A stretch of DNA of 35,636 nucleotides from Terriglobales bacterium (lineage in GTDB: Bacteria > Acidobacteriota > Terriglobia > Terriglobales > Acidobacteriaceae). Position numbers and translations under genes: made by a program. Position 1 is the stretch's first letter; each line of letters opens with the position of its first letter. This document shows positions 8,013-16,082 of the stretch, in pieces. The stretch is taken from positions 1-35,636 of the forward strand of contig JACQDD010000085.1 in the NCBI GenBank assembly GCA_016201265.1, in the 5' to 3' direction. Under the pieces are notes generated by a model. That model saw only the letters and a program-made list of their open reading frames with translations, was not told the origin of the DNA and did not search any database.

Positions 8013-8492
8013 CTACTTGCGCTTGCTCTTTCGGCGGTAGTCGCCGCTCTTGCCGCCCGACTTGCGCTCCAACCTCAACTCGCGGATTTCGATGCCCTTA
8101 TCGAGCGCCTTGCACATGTCGTACACGGTGAGAGCCGCTACGCTGGCCGCGACCAGCGCTTCCATTTCCACGCCGGTCTCGGCGGTGGTCTTTACTTTTG
8201 AGGCAATAGCCACGCCATTTTCGCATACGCGCAAAGTCACAGCAATGTGCGAGAGCGGGAGCGGATGGCACATCGGAATCAGGTCGGCGGTGCGCTTGGC
8301 GCCCATGATGCCGGCCATGCGGGCAGCTTCCAGCGGATCTCCTTTGGGGTTCGAGGGCAGCGCCCTCAGCACTGCCGGTTTCATGCGGACGAACGCGCTG
8401 GCTTCGGCCTCCCGCGCCGTCCGCGGCTTGGCGGAAACGTCCACCATGCGGGCACGGCCTTTTGCGTCGTAGTGGGAGAGCTTCTTCGGCAT
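8013..8492 (-). CDS. moaC: Cyclic pyranopterin monophosphate synthase
   Basis: A 159-residue MoaC, the usual length. Visible motifs are SHYDAKGRARMVDVS at the N-terminus, KGDPLEAARMAGIMGAKRT (residues 50-68), LIPMCHPLPLSH (71-82), TGVEMEAL (106-113) and YDMCKALDKG (124-133). These contain the lysine, histidine, glutamate and aspartate residues of the active site. It converts the product of MoaA into cyclic pyranopterin monophosphate, the second half of the first Moco step. MoaA, MoaD and MoaE are not in this window. The C-terminal tail (RKSGGKSGDYRRKSKRK) is basic. moeA lies 39 bases upstream. Confidence 0.95.
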   Translation of the reverse strand: MPKKLSHYDAKGRARMVDVSAKPRTAREAEASAFVRMKPAVLRALPSNPKGDPLEAARMAGIMGAKRTADLIPMCHPLPLSHIAVTLRVCENGVAIASKVKTTAETGVEMEALVAASVAALTVYDMCKALDKGIEIRELRLERKSGGKSGDYRRKSKRK

Positions 8493-8531
8493 TGCAGACA
8501 GGTTATCGTATCTGGTCGAAGCGCCGCACCT

Positions 8532-9794
8532 TTAGGGGAGCAAGAGCGAGACCCACTCTCCGGCGCTGATCTGCTCGCGGTCAGGCGGAATCACAAGGTA
8601 GCAGTTAGCGCCCGCGCGTGCGGCAATATCACCGGAACCCTGCCAGCGCGCCAGTTCGACTTCCGCGTTCTCGAATTCGCCGCAGAGTACGGCCGGCAGA
8701 AAACGCTTCAACCCAGTTTTCGTCCGCACCTCGGACTTCAGGCGGGCCTTCAAAAAGATCAGCGGCTGCGGTTTGCCGCCGGTAAGAGCCTGGATCATGG
8801 GCCTCACGAAAAGTTCGAACGTCACCATGGTGGACACGGGATTGCCCGGCAGTCCGAAGAAGTATGTGTGGTGTGGGGCGGACACTCCTGTCCGCCACTG
8901 TCCGCACCGCCCGAAAACTATCGGCCGCCCCGGCTGAATCTGCGCTCCGGTGAAATAGAACTCAGCCTTCAGTTCGGCTAACACCTGCTCGACCAGGTCG
9001 TACTTCCCCATGGAGACCCCGCCCGTCAGCAGCAGAAGATCAGACTCGAGACCTTCTTCGATGAGCGACCTCAGCCGCGACGGCTCATCCGGCGCAATGG
9101 GAAGTCGCACCGGTTCCCCGCCCGCTCTCCGAATCTGTGCGGACAACGAATAAGTATTCGAATTTCGTATCTGGGACGGGCCAGGAATCTTTTCAATCTC
9201 AACGATTTCATCCCCGGTCGAAAGCACCGCAATGCGGGGCCTCCGGAAAACTTGCAGCTTGCTTTTGCCCACAGAAGCGGCAATCGCGATGCCCGCGTGG
9301 TCGAGACGATTTCCCCGATCCAACAGCAGCTGGCCCTCGCGAGCTTCAGCGCCGCGGGGGACAAAGTTCTCACCACTCTTCACACTGCGTTTGATCTCGA
9401 CAGAGATTCCTGTTTGCGCGGTGTACTCGACCATCACCACCGCATCCGCCCCGGGCGGCAGTGGGGCGCCCGTCATGATCGCCACCGCCTGGCCTTGTTT
9501 CACGTTGCGCGAACCGGCGGGCCAATCGCCCGCTTTGATTTCCCCAATCAACTCAAGCCGCGCCGGAACCTCGGCGACATCCTGCGCGCGCAAGGCGTAT
9601 CCGTCGCGGGTGGCGCGGGGAAAGGGAGGAAAATCGCGGTCGGCCAGAATCGGCTCGGCGAGTACGCGGCCGGACGCGGACAGAAGTTCGGCGGTCTCAG
9701 CTTCTCCAGGGGAAATCCTGCCAGCGTGCTGCTCGACGATGTGCCGGGCCTCTTCGAAGCTGACAATCCCGGCGGCCGGCGGCCTTGAAGGCAT
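8532..9794 (-). CDS. moeA: Molybdopterin molybdenumtransferase
   Basis: A 420-residue MoeA that inserts molybdate into adenylylated molybdopterin. Motifs in order: SFEEARHIVEQHA (N-terminus), DRDFPPFPRATRDGYALRA, IMTGAPLPPGADAVVMVE, VLSTGDEIVE, LLLTGGVSMGKYDLVEQVL, IQPGRPIVFG and FGLPGNPVSTMVTFELF; the C-terminal domain IV follows. Between IVFG and FGLPGNP lie extra residues (GQWRTGVSAPHHTYF) encoded by a copy of the TGTGTGG stem-loop repeat. The reading frame remains intact, so the enzyme is probably functional with a surface loop there. The start at 9794 has no strong ribosome binding site. First gene of the Moco operon. Confidence 0.95.
   Translation of the reverse strand: MPSRPPAAGIVSFEEARHIVEQHAGRISPGEAETAELLSASGRVLAEPILADRDFPPFPRATRDGYALRAQDVAEVPARLELIGEIKAGDWPAGSRNVKQGQAVAIMTGAPLPPGADAVVMVEYTAQTGISVEIKRSVKSGENFVPRGAEAREGQLLLDRGNRLDHAGIAIAASVGKSKLQVFRRPRIAVLSTGDEIVEIEKIPGPSQIRNSNTYSLSAQIRRAGGEPVRLPIAPDEPSRLRSLIEEGLESDLLLLTGGVSMGKYDLVEQVLAELKAEFYFTGAQIQPGRPIVFGRCGQWRTGVSAPHHTYFFGLPGNPVSTMVTFELFVRPMIQALTGGKPQPLIFLKARLKSEVRTKTGLKRFLPAVLCGEFENAEVELARWQGSGDIAARAGANCYLVIPPDREQISAGEWVSLLLP
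8872..8896. repeat. TGTGTGG-family stem-loop lying in frame inside moeA
   Basis: A TGTGG box followed by a GGCGGACA/TGTCCGCC stem. It differs from the copy at 873-899 (read on the other strand) by one base in 25. It lies inside the moeA reading frame at about residues 300-308 and adds codons without a stop. Confidence 0.8.
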
Positions 9795-9842
9795 GCAGGG
9801 ATGATACCCCGCGAGCGCGACGCACGTCCCCGCTCACTCCCA

Positions 9843-9932
9843 GCGTAGCGCCGGCGCCCTCGCCGATTCTTCTGTTGTCTGGAAACTTCGCCAACCGCCG
9901 GACTGGCTGAATGCTGAGTGCTGAATGCTCCG
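9843..9932. repeat. Remnants of intergenic repeats upstream of moeA
   Basis: The interval between moeA and the PilT-like gene contains GCGTAGCGCCGGCGCC (9843-9858), matching the ends of the 1426 and 14163 elements. It also contains a CTGAATGCTGAGTGCTGAATGC run (about 9907-9928) of near-heptamer units. No complete hairpin partner is visible. No gene is seen here. Confidence 0.5.
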
Positions 9933-11081
9933 CTAGTTTCTCGCCAGTTCCTGGCCCAGCACAGTGGCGTTGCTGGCAAAGCAGAGTCCAGTCTCCAGAT
10001 CCACCAGGCCGGAACGGACGAGCTTGGCAATCTCGCCGTCGAAGTGCTGCATGCCTTCGCTTTCGCTGGCCTTGATGGCATCGAGCAGGGTGCGGCCGGG
10101 GCGCTCGCCCTGTTCGACGCAGTCTCGGGTCCGTGAGTTGGACTTCAGGATTTCGACGACCGCAGTGCGGCCGCCGCCATCTGCGCGCGGAACTAGTCTC
10201 TGGACAATGATGTAGCGAAAGGTTTTCGCCAACCGGTCGCGCACCGATTGTTGCTCGGCGGGAGGAAAAGTGACAACGATGCGCTCGACCGTCTTCGAGG
10301 CGTCTACGGTATTCATGCTGGAGAGAACCAGATGCCCGTTTTCGGCGGCTTCGAGCAGAATCTCCAGCGTCTCGCGGTCACGAATTTCGCCCACCATGAT
10401 CACCCGCGGCGCCTGCCGCAGGGCCGCCCGCAGCGCCAGGGCGAAGTTCGGGGCGTCGCTGTGCAACTCGCGCTGGTGCACGGTCGATTTCTTGTGGTTG
10501 TGCAGGAACTCGATCGGATCCTCGACCGTAAGAATGTGGTAGCAATGCTCGCTGTTGATGCGATCCAGCAAGGCCGCGAGGGTCGAGGACTTGCCGGACC
10601 CACTTCCCCCGGTAACCAGCACAATTCCGTTGCGCACTTGCGCGACTTCCTCCAGTTGTGCCGGCAAACGCAAAGAGCTAAAGCTTGGAATCACCGTGGG
10701 AATGACGCGCATGACAATCGCGCAGCTTCCCCGCTGAATGAAGACGTTGACGCGGAAGCGGGCCATGCCCGGCAATCCGTAAGAAACGTCGCAGGAGCCC
10801 TGCTCGCGCAAGGTGTTGATGGCTTGTTTGTTGGTGCCGATCAGGTCGGCCGCGATGCGCCGCGTGTCGTCCGCGCTGAGGACGCTGGCCCCGGAAATTT
10901 CCACTGCTGTGAGTTGGCCGTGAATCTCCACTTGCGGCGGACGGCCCGGCGAAAAAATCAAGTCGCTGACCTTCTCGGAGGCGCGCAGCATGCCGGCCAA
11001 CAACACCGGGGTCGGGATCAATCCCGACCCGCTCATCCCTTCGAAGGCAATCGCAATCGGGGCATTCCCCGGAGCAGCCAT
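9933..11081 (-). CDS. PilT/PilU-type twitching motility ATPase
   Basis: A 382-residue secretion-type ATPase. The N-terminal region has ASEKVSDLIFSPGRPPQVEIHGQL, the PAS-like opening of PilT proteins. Walker A is TGGSGSGKSS, followed by ILTVEDPIEFLH, the His-box-like stretch and Walker B region VIMVGEIRDRET, and then a VLSSMNTVDASKTVERIV stretch. The C-terminus has QRLVPRADGGGRTAVVEIL. Such ATPases power pilus retraction at the inner membrane. 'STMNT' in place of the usual 'LHTNSA' makes it closer to divergent PilT paralogues than to canonical PilT. The ATG at 11081 with GGGAGGG six bases upstream is preferred to the TTG at 11096. No other pilus gene is in the window. Confidence 0.87.
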   Translation of the reverse strand: MAAPGNAPIAIAFEGMSGSGLIPTPVLLAGMLRASEKVSDLIFSPGRPPQVEIHGQLTAVEISGASVLSADDTRRIAADLIGTNKQAINTLREQGSCDVSYGLPGMARFRVNVFIQRGSCAIVMRVIPTVIPSFSSLRLPAQLEEVAQVRNGIVLVTGGSGSGKSSTLAALLDRINSEHCYHILTVEDPIEFLHNHKKSTVHQRELHSDAPNFALALRAALRQAPRVIMVGEIRDRETLEILLEAAENGHLVLSSMNTVDASKTVERIVVTFPPAEQQSVRDRLAKTFRYIIVQRLVPRADGGGRTAVVEILKSNSRTRDCVEQGERPGRTLLDAIKASESEGMQHFDGEIAKLVRSGLVDLETGLCFASNATVLGQELARN

Positions 11082-11225
11082 TCCATACCCTCCCAAATCA
11101 CCGGATTGACACCACAGAGGAGAAACGGCGAAAAGCCGCGGGGACCAATGAATTCACTGTAACGCGATTGTTAGGAGACGCGAAGGACAGTAAGGTCATA
11201 GACCTAAGTAACTGAAGGGAAAAGG

Positions 11226-11256
11226 AAAAGCGGCCCGGAAGGGCCGCTTTTTGTTT
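11226..11256 (-). terminator. Bidirectional rho-independent terminator
   Basis: Stem AAGCGGCCC (11228-11236), loop GGAA and stem GGGCCGCTT (11241-11249). The T-tract is TTTTTGTTT on the plus strand and TTTTCCTTTT on the minus strand. Placed 25 bases after the stop of the minus-strand TPR gene, which it most likely terminates. Confidence 0.85.
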
Positions 11257-11280
11257 GCCAAGTTGAGAAACAGTTTTCCG

Positions 11281-12417
11281 CTACTTTTTCACAGTCTTTT
11301 TCTTGGTGCCAAAGCTGGTTTCGATGCTGGCGCCGATGCTCGCCAGCATGTCTTTGGCGGGCTGGGCAAACGTCCCGGTCGGCTGGAGTTCGAGATATTT
11401 CTGGAAGGCTTCGGCCGTACCTTCGGGCGCAATCATCTTGTCGCCCTTGAGGGTGGCCTTGCCGATGAGGTTCACACCTTTCCAGTAGTAGGCATCGGCC
11501 CTGCTGGGATCGGCCGCGATCACCTTGTCAAAGGCGCCGATGGCATCATCCACCTTGCCGGCGTTGGTGAGCACGGCGCCGGTGTTGTACATGTACTGCG
11601 CAGCATGCAGAGGATCCAACTCAGCTGCCTTGCTGTAGCTGGCGACGGCGTCATCGATCTTGTTGGACTTGGAGTACACCTCGGCCAGGTTGTTGTAGTA
11701 GGCAGCAATCTTGCCGTTGTTGTCGGCCTCTTTCTTCGCCGCTTCCGAGCCGGCGCGCAGATCAATGGCCTTCTGATAGTCGATAGCCGCGGTTTCGAAA
11801 CGCTTTTGCTTCTCGGCGGGATCCGTCTGCTTGATGGCCGACATGCGATAGGCATCGCCCAGCCGGAACCAGATCAAATCGCGCGTGCTATCCATCTGGT
11901 TGGCTTCCGTCAGGATGGTGATCGTGGTGTCGAAGTCGCCCGCGTCGCTCGCCGTCTTGGCAGCAACCAGCTTCTCGTTAAGCGCCTTGACGGTGTTGGT
12001 TTCTTTGGCGGCCTGGGCCTGCTGTTCCTGGACTTGCTTGACCTGCTCGGCCGTCATGCCCTGGCCCTGGGCCGCGGTCGTCTGTTCCTTCTTCAGATCG
12101 AAGTCCAGCACCACTTCATCCACGCCGACCGTGACGTTGTTCATGTGGAAGATTTCCTTGCCGTCCTTGCTCAGCTTGACGTTGTACTTGCCCGGCGAAA
12201 TGCCCAGCGAAAAGTACTCACCCTTATTGTTGGTCTTCAAGGTGTACTTGCGGCCGGTCTCGGTCCCATACCACTCGACCTCGGCCTGGGTGATCAGTTT
12301 CCCCTCGACGTCCTTACAGACGCCCTTCACGCTGCCCATGGCCTGCGCAAACACCGGCGGAGCGCACAGCCCCACGACGAGCACCAACAGAAGGGGAATA
12401 ATGAATTGCTTCTTCAT
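11281..12417 (-). CDS. Secreted protein with carboxypeptidase-regulatory-like domain and TPR repeats
   Basis: A 378-residue protein from the ATG at 12417, with GGGAGGC about ten bases upstream. Signal peptide at residues 1-25 (MKKQFIIPLLLVLVVGL...FAQ). Residues about 28-105 form a beta-sandwich like carboxypeptidase regulatory or CnaB-type domains (GSVKGVCKDVEGKLITQAEVEWYG, then GISPGKYNVKLSKDGKE). A glutamine-rich linker (QVQEQQAQAAKE) precedes TPR units, for example YYNNLAEVYSKSNKIDDAVASYSKAAELDP and AQYMYNTGAVLTNAGKVDDAIGAFDKVIAADP. The basic tail is KKKTVKK. Probably periplasmic; function unknown. A strong terminator follows. Confidence 0.82.
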   Translation of the reverse strand: MKKQFIIPLLLVLVVGLCAPPVFAQAMGSVKGVCKDVEGKLITQAEVEWYGTETGRKYTLKTNNKGEYFSLGISPGKYNVKLSKDGKEIFHMNNVTVGVDEVVLDFDLKKEQTTAAQGQGMTAEQVKQVQEQQAQAAKETNTVKALNEKLVAAKTASDAGDFDTTITILTEANQMDSTRDLIWFRLGDAYRMSAIKQTDPAEKQKRFETAAIDYQKAIDLRAGSEAAKKEADNNGKIAAYYNNLAEVYSKSNKIDDAVASYSKAAELDPLHAAQYMYNTGAVLTNAGKVDDAIGAFDKVIAADPSRADAYYWKGVNLIGKATLKGDKMIAPEGTAEAFQKYLELQPTGTFAQPAKDMLASIGASIETSFGTKKKTVKK

Positions 12418-12515
12418 GATCTTGCCTCCCGGCATTAAACCTGGATTTACCATTTCCGCTTTTCGACCGCCAAGGACGCCGGTTGGGCGTCATCAGCAAC
12501 GGAGAAACGGAAACC

Positions 12516-13220
12516 CTACGACAATCTCGCCACCGCCTCCACGTACGGGATCGGATCTTCTGCCCCCGCTTCGCGAAAGGCCCGCAAGCGCAACATACAG
12601 CTGTCACAAACACCGCAGGCGCGGTCCTCCCGCTGATAGCATGACCACGTTAAATCGAAGGGTGCGCCTATTTCAAGGCCCAGCGTCACAATCTCCGCCT
12701 TCCGCATAGCGATCAGCGGGGTTACGATCTGAATGTCCCCTTCTTTGGTGCCGGTCCGCACGACTTCGTTAAACGCGCGATAGTAGGCAGGGCGGCAGTC
12801 GGGATAGCCGGAACTGTCAGGTTCTACGGCCCCGATATAGACTTTTCCTGCGCCCAGCACCTCCGCCCAACTCACCGCCACGGCCAGAAAATGGGCGTTG
12901 CGAAACGGCACATAGGTCACCGGTACGCCCCCTCCGATCGCGTGCGACTCCGGCACCGAGATGTTCGCATCGGTCAAGGCCGATCCTCCAATGGCGCGCA
13001 GTGCTTCGTTCCGCACTACCAGGCGATCACGGATCACGAGCCGGTCGCAGATGCCCTCAAAAGCACGCCGCTCGCGCTCCTCGGTGCGCTGCCCGTAGCT
13101 GACGTGGACCGCAGCCGCATCATGATCGCGCGCCGCCAGCGCCGCGCACACGCACGAATCCATCCCGCCGCTCAAGAGCACAACAGCTCGGGTCTTTTCG
13201 CCTGTAGGGTTAGATGGCAT
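12516..13220 (-). CDS. queC: 7-cyano-7-deazaguanine synthase
   Basis: About 234 residues. Near the N-terminus VVLLSGGMDSCVCAALA is the PP-loop that binds ATP. It is followed by VHVSYGQRTEERERRAF and VTYVPFRNAHFLAVAVSWAEV. The C-terminal zinc site is CYQREDRACGVCDSCMLR (four cysteines). QueC converts 7-carboxy-7-deazaguanine to preQ0 using ammonia and ATP, for queuosine or deazaguanine DNA modification. The ATG at 13220 is assumed; an in-frame GTG at 13253 would add 11 residues. Neither has a strong ribosome binding site. Part of a queD-queE-queC run on the minus strand. Confidence 0.94.
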   Translation of the reverse strand: MPSNPTGEKTRAVVLLSGGMDSCVCAALAARDHDAAAVHVSYGQRTEERERRAFEGICDRLVIRDRLVVRNEALRAIGGSALTDANISVPESHAIGGGVPVTYVPFRNAHFLAVAVSWAEVLGAGKVYIGAVEPDSSGYPDCRPAYYRAFNEVVRTGTKEGDIQIVTPLIAMRKAEIVTLGLEIGAPFDLTWSCYQREDRACGVCDSCMLRLRAFREAGAEDPIPYVEAVARLS

Positions 13221-13310
13221 GATCGGGTGCAGAAGCCCAGGAGCCGCTTCCACCTGATTTTATGACAGTTGCAGGAGAATCGGGCAGCGGGAGATCGGAT
13301 CCGGGTTCAG

Positions 13311-13409
13311 AGGCAAACCCACCACGGAGGCACGGAGACACAGAGAAAAACTCGCCCCTGTGGTTTTGATTTTGTCCGTGCCTCTGTGTCTCTGTGGTGG
13401 GTTTTGCCT
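13311..13409. repeat. Long inverted repeat of the CACGGAG/CACAGAG type
   Basis: The left arm 13311-13349 (AGGCAAACCCACCACGGAGG...) and right arm 13370-13409 (...CTCTGTGGTGGGTTTTGCCT) are imperfect complements. Eight T residues follow at 13409-13416 on the plus strand. This class of sequence, made of GGAGACACAGAG-like units, is scattered in many environmental genomes. It fills most of the queE-queC gap and holds no gene. Confidence 0.8.
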
Positions 13410-13458
13410 TTTTTTTGTTCTTAGATCACGATGGCCCGATTACCTGATCGCCGGATTC

Positions 13459-14142
13459 TCAAACACCCTTCGCCGCCGGATCCCAGATCAGCTTGTGAAT
13501 CTGCAGGCTGAGCCGGGCAGGAACATCGTCGGCCAGCATCCACTGGGCAAGCTCTTCCGGATCCAGCAGGCAGTGCGATGCATTCCGCGCGCCGGAAGCC
13601 TCCTTGTGGAAGGCGGGCGAAAACAGCACGGCGTGGACTCGCTCCGCTAGCCGATGCCGCTTGAGGAAATCGCGGGCGAACTCGTAATCCGGGCGATCGC
13701 TCAGAACGAACTTGACTTCATCGTGCGGCTCCAGCGCTTCCAGGTTCTCCATCGCGAACGTATCGGGCTCACCGGAATCCGGGCACTTCACGTCAACGAT
13801 CTTGACGACCTGTCTGGGTACTCCTGCCAGCAGCCGCTCGCCGCTGGTCTCGAGCAAAACCTTGTAGCCGGCCGCAAGCAGTTGCTGCATCAGGGGAACC
13901 ACTTCCCGCTCCTGTAGCATCGGTTCGCCGCCGGTAATTTCAACCAGTCCTCCGCCCGGGCTCAGGCGCGCGACTTCGCTGAGCACTTCTTCCCGGGTCA
14001 TCTTGTGCCCGCCGTAGAAGCTGAATTCGCTGTCACACCACGAGCAGCGGAGATTGCAGCCCGTGAGCCGCACGAAGACGCAGGGAAGCCCAGCGTAGGT
14101 CGATTCGCCCTGCAGCGATCTATAAATCTCAGTGACTTGCAT
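13459..14142 (-). CDS. queE: 7-carboxy-7-deazaguanine synthase (radical SAM)
   Basis: A 227-residue protein from the ATG at 14142. The opening MQVTEIYRSLQGES is typical of QueE. The radical SAM cysteines are C29, C33 and C36 (CNLRCSWCDSEF, the CX3CX2C motif), followed by EITGGEPMLQ for SAM and cluster binding. The enzyme contracts 6-carboxytetrahydropterin to 7-carboxy-7-deazaguanine with SAM and magnesium. Later stretches VDVKCPDSGE and DEVKFVLSDRPDYEFA fit the family. The longer reading to 14199 translates repeat sequence and is rejected. Operates between QueD (upstream) and QueC (downstream). Confidence 0.95.
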   Translation of the reverse strand: MQVTEIYRSLQGESTYAGLPCVFVRLTGCNLRCSWCDSEFSFYGGHKMTREEVLSEVARLSPGGGLVEITGGEPMLQEREVVPLMQQLLAAGYKVLLETSGERLLAGVPRQVVKIVDVKCPDSGEPDTFAMENLEALEPHDEVKFVLSDRPDYEFARDFLKRHRLAERVHAVLFSPAFHKEASGARNASHCLLDPEELAQWMLADDVPARLSLQIHKLIWDPAAKGV

Positions 14143-14162
14143 GGAAGGCAGTTGCCAAAAAC

Positions 14163-14260
14163 TGTAGCGCCGCCGCCTCGGCGGCAGTCGCGCGGGCACC
14201 TTGCCCGCGCCCCTGAAGGCAAGGTGCCTTCAGGACAGCCGGCGGGGCGCCGGCGCTACA
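14163..14260. repeat. Composite repeat of four hairpins bounded by TGTAGCGCC/GGCGCTACA
   Basis: The element begins TGTAGCGCC and ends GGCGCTACA, a terminal inverted repeat. Between these lie hairpins GCCGCC/GGCGGC, GCGCGGGC/GCCCGCGC and CCTGAAGG/CCTTCAGG, and then GCCGGCG/CGCCGGC. Related pieces are at 1426-1477 and 9843-9858. It occupies the queD-queE gap and could form a strong structure in a queDEC transcript. Confidence 0.8.
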
Positions 14261-14264
14261 ACTG

Positions 14265-14642
14265 CTACTCCAAGTACCTGGCCGTCGTCGTGTCCGTCTC
14301 GAAAATCGTGACGTCCTTCACCCGCACTCGCCCGTTGGTCACGCTCCGCAAGCGCGTGTTGGTCTCGTCGTAGAAATATTTGGCCATGTTTTCGGCGGAG
14401 GGATTCAGGACTGTAAACGGCTCCAGGTCGTTGATCATCTGGTGGTCGAGCCGGTCGATGACGTGCTTCATGACATCTTTCAGATCCTTGAAATCAAGCA
14501 GCAGACCGGCCTTGTCGAGGTCCGCGCCTGCGAGCGTAACCCGGACCTTGTAGTTGTGCCCGTGCGGGTTCTCGCACTTGCCCTTGTAGTTGCGCAGGTA
14601 GTGCCCCGCCGCAAACGTATCTTCGACCGTTACCTCGTACAT
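14265..14642 (-). CDS. queD: 6-carboxytetrahydropterin synthase
   Basis: A 125-residue QueD from the ATG at 14642, preceded by AAGAGGATTC. Zinc ligands are H14 (FAAGHYL), H27 and H29 (NPHGHNY); the catalytic cysteine is C23 (KGKCENPHGH). It converts dihydroneopterin triphosphate to 6-carboxytetrahydropterin, the first committed step toward queuosine. The reading continues open to 14810, but that part overlaps the divergent GNAT gene and lacks family similarity. It heads queD-queE-queC; no folE or queF is present here. Confidence 0.94.
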   Translation of the reverse strand: MYEVTVEDTFAAGHYLRNYKGKCENPHGHNYKVRVTLAGADLDKAGLLLDFKDLKDVMKHVIDRLDHQMINDLEPFTVLNPSAENMAKYFYDETNTRLRSVTNGRVRVKDVTIFETDTTTARYLE

Positions 14643-14733
14643 GAATCCTCTTGGCCCCTCGCAGCGCAGAGGCTTGAGTTGATATTGTACGCTTTCAAAA
14701 CCACCCGCCGAGTGCGGCTGAAGTGGAGCTACC

Positions 14734-15207
14734 ATGCCTTTACCGAACGTAAGCTTTCGACCCGCAACGCCGCAGGATTGCGCGGTGATCCTGCACCACC
14801 GCCGCAGCATGTTTCAAGACATGGGAGAAGGCACCGCCAAAGAACTGGACAGGATGATCGAGGCCACCGCGCCCTGGCTAGCCCGCGCTCTTGCCGACGG
14901 CTCTTACCAGGGCTGGCTGGCAGAGGATTTACAGGGCTCAGTCGTTGCCGGCGGCGGGGTGCTCATCTCGTCCTGGCCGGCGGGTCCCAGGGACCCCTAT
15001 ACCCGGCGAGCCCTGATCATCAATGTCTATACCGAGCCGGAAGTCCGCCAACAGGGCCTCGCTCGCCAGCTTATGTTGTTGATGATTCAGTGGTTGAGAG
15101 AGCAAGGCCTTTATTCAGTGGTCCTTCACGCCAGTGATGCCGGGCGGCATCTGTACGAAACTCTGGGCTTCGTCCCCACCAACGAGATGCGGCTGCGGCT
15201 GAAGTGA
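14734..15207 (+). CDS. GNAT family N-acetyltransferase
   Basis: A 157-residue acetyltransferase. It begins VSFRPATPQDCAVILHHRRSMFQDMG. The acetyl-CoA-binding region is INVYTEPEVRQQGLARQLMLLMIQWL, and the C-terminus HASDAGRHLYETLGFVPTNEMRL is typical of GNAT proteins. The ATG at 14734 fits; the upstream bases overlap no other gene. The substrate is unknown. It is transcribed divergently from queD. Confidence 0.87.
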   Translation: MPLPNVSFRPATPQDCAVILHHRRSMFQDMGEGTAKELDRMIEATAPWLARALADGSYQGWLAEDLQGSVVAGGGVLISSWPAGPRDPYTRRALIINVYTEPEVRQQGLARQLMLLMIQWLREQGLYSVVLHASDAGRHLYETLGFVPTNEMRLRLK

Positions 15208-15256
15208 AGACAACTTCCAGCTGTTTTACTGTGAAGCAAATAAAGGGCCAACTCTC

Positions 15257-15262
15257 TATAAT
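15257..15262 (+). promoter_or_regulatory. Candidate -10 element upstream of the ECF sigma gene
   Basis: A consensus TATAAT lies about 80 bases before the sigma-factor start codon. No convincing -35 is visible at the usual distance, so this is a weak call. Confidence 0.35.
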
Positions 15263-15341
15263 CTGCTAACGATCTGGTAGCTGCCCCGTCTATTTCCCTG
15301 CCAGGTTAGGTTGGTCCAGCTTGTAGAGGAAGCAGACGCAA

Positions 15342-16046
15342 ATGCCGGCCGATTCGTACGCAGCGGCAATTCCGGTTGGCGATCTTTCCCGTCCGGGGCG
15401 GGCCCGGCAGGAACAGGGCAGCGGTACCCAGAACCCCAGCATGAGGGGCTCCGTGGCAGCACAGGGCAGCCGCATTGACGACACGACTTTGATCCGGGAG
15501 GCGCAGCGGGGCAACCGCGCGGCTTTCGAGGTACTCGTTCGTCACTACGATCAGTCGGTCCTGCGCCTGGCCCTTCACCTCACCGGATCGGAAGCGGACG
15601 CCCAGGACATCCACCAGGATGCCTTCCTCAAGGCCTACAAGAACCTGGGAAGTTTCCGGTTTGAGTGTTCCTTCTACACCTGGATTTACCGCATCGTTAC
15701 CAACCTGTGCCTCGACCACTTGCGCAAAAGGAATGTTCGCAAAGAGGACGCTCCGGTGGCGACGGATCAGTCGGGCGAAGAGTACAGCCTGCTGGAGCAG
15801 GTCGCTGACGGGCGAGCGGGGGCGAATCCGGAACGCGACCTGATGCGCCGCGAACTGGGCCGCAAGATTGGCGCGGCGCTGTCTCGCCTGACTCCTCGCG
15901 AGCGCATGGTGTTCGAGTTGAAGCACTATCACGGCCTCAAGTTGCGCACCGTGGGCGAGATGCTCAATACCACGGAAGAAACGGCCAAAAATACGCTGTT
16001 CCGCGCCACGCAGAAACTGCGCAGCGCGCTGTCGGAGATGCGATGA
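15342..16046 (+). CDS. ECF-type RNA polymerase sigma factor (RpoE-like)
   Basis: A 234-residue sigma-70 family protein. Region 2 spans about residues 48-120: LIREAQRGNRAAFEVLVRHYDQSVLRLAL, then DAQDIHQDAFLKAYKNLGSF and FYTWIYRIVTNLCLDHLRKR. Region 4 spans about 178-232: LSRLTPRERMVFELKHYHGLKLRTVGEML and the recognition helix area TEETAKNTLFRATQKLR. The first 45 residues are low-complexity. The ATG at 15342 has AGAGGAAG upstream; an internal ATG at 15441 is an alternative. The anti-sigma gene follows after 36 bases, so this sigma is probably held inactive by it and released by an envelope signal (inference). Confidence 0.93.
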   Translation: MPADSYAAAIPVGDLSRPGRARQEQGSGTQNPSMRGSVAAQGSRIDDTTLIREAQRGNRAAFEVLVRHYDQSVLRLALHLTGSEADAQDIHQDAFLKAYKNLGSFRFECSFYTWIYRIVTNLCLDHLRKRNVRKEDAPVATDQSGEEYSLLEQVADGRAGANPERDLMRRELGRKIGAALSRLTPRERMVFELKHYHGLKLRTVGEMLNTTEETAKNTLFRATQKLRSALSEMR

Positions 16047-16082
16047 AGAGTTTCGATCGACTCCCCGCGAAGGGGTGCAAAC

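Noticed and set aside
13370-13420. Rho-independent terminator for a plus-strand gene
   Set aside because: The hairpin with a T-run is well formed, but no plus-strand gene ends upstream. It is better explained as an intergenic repeat.
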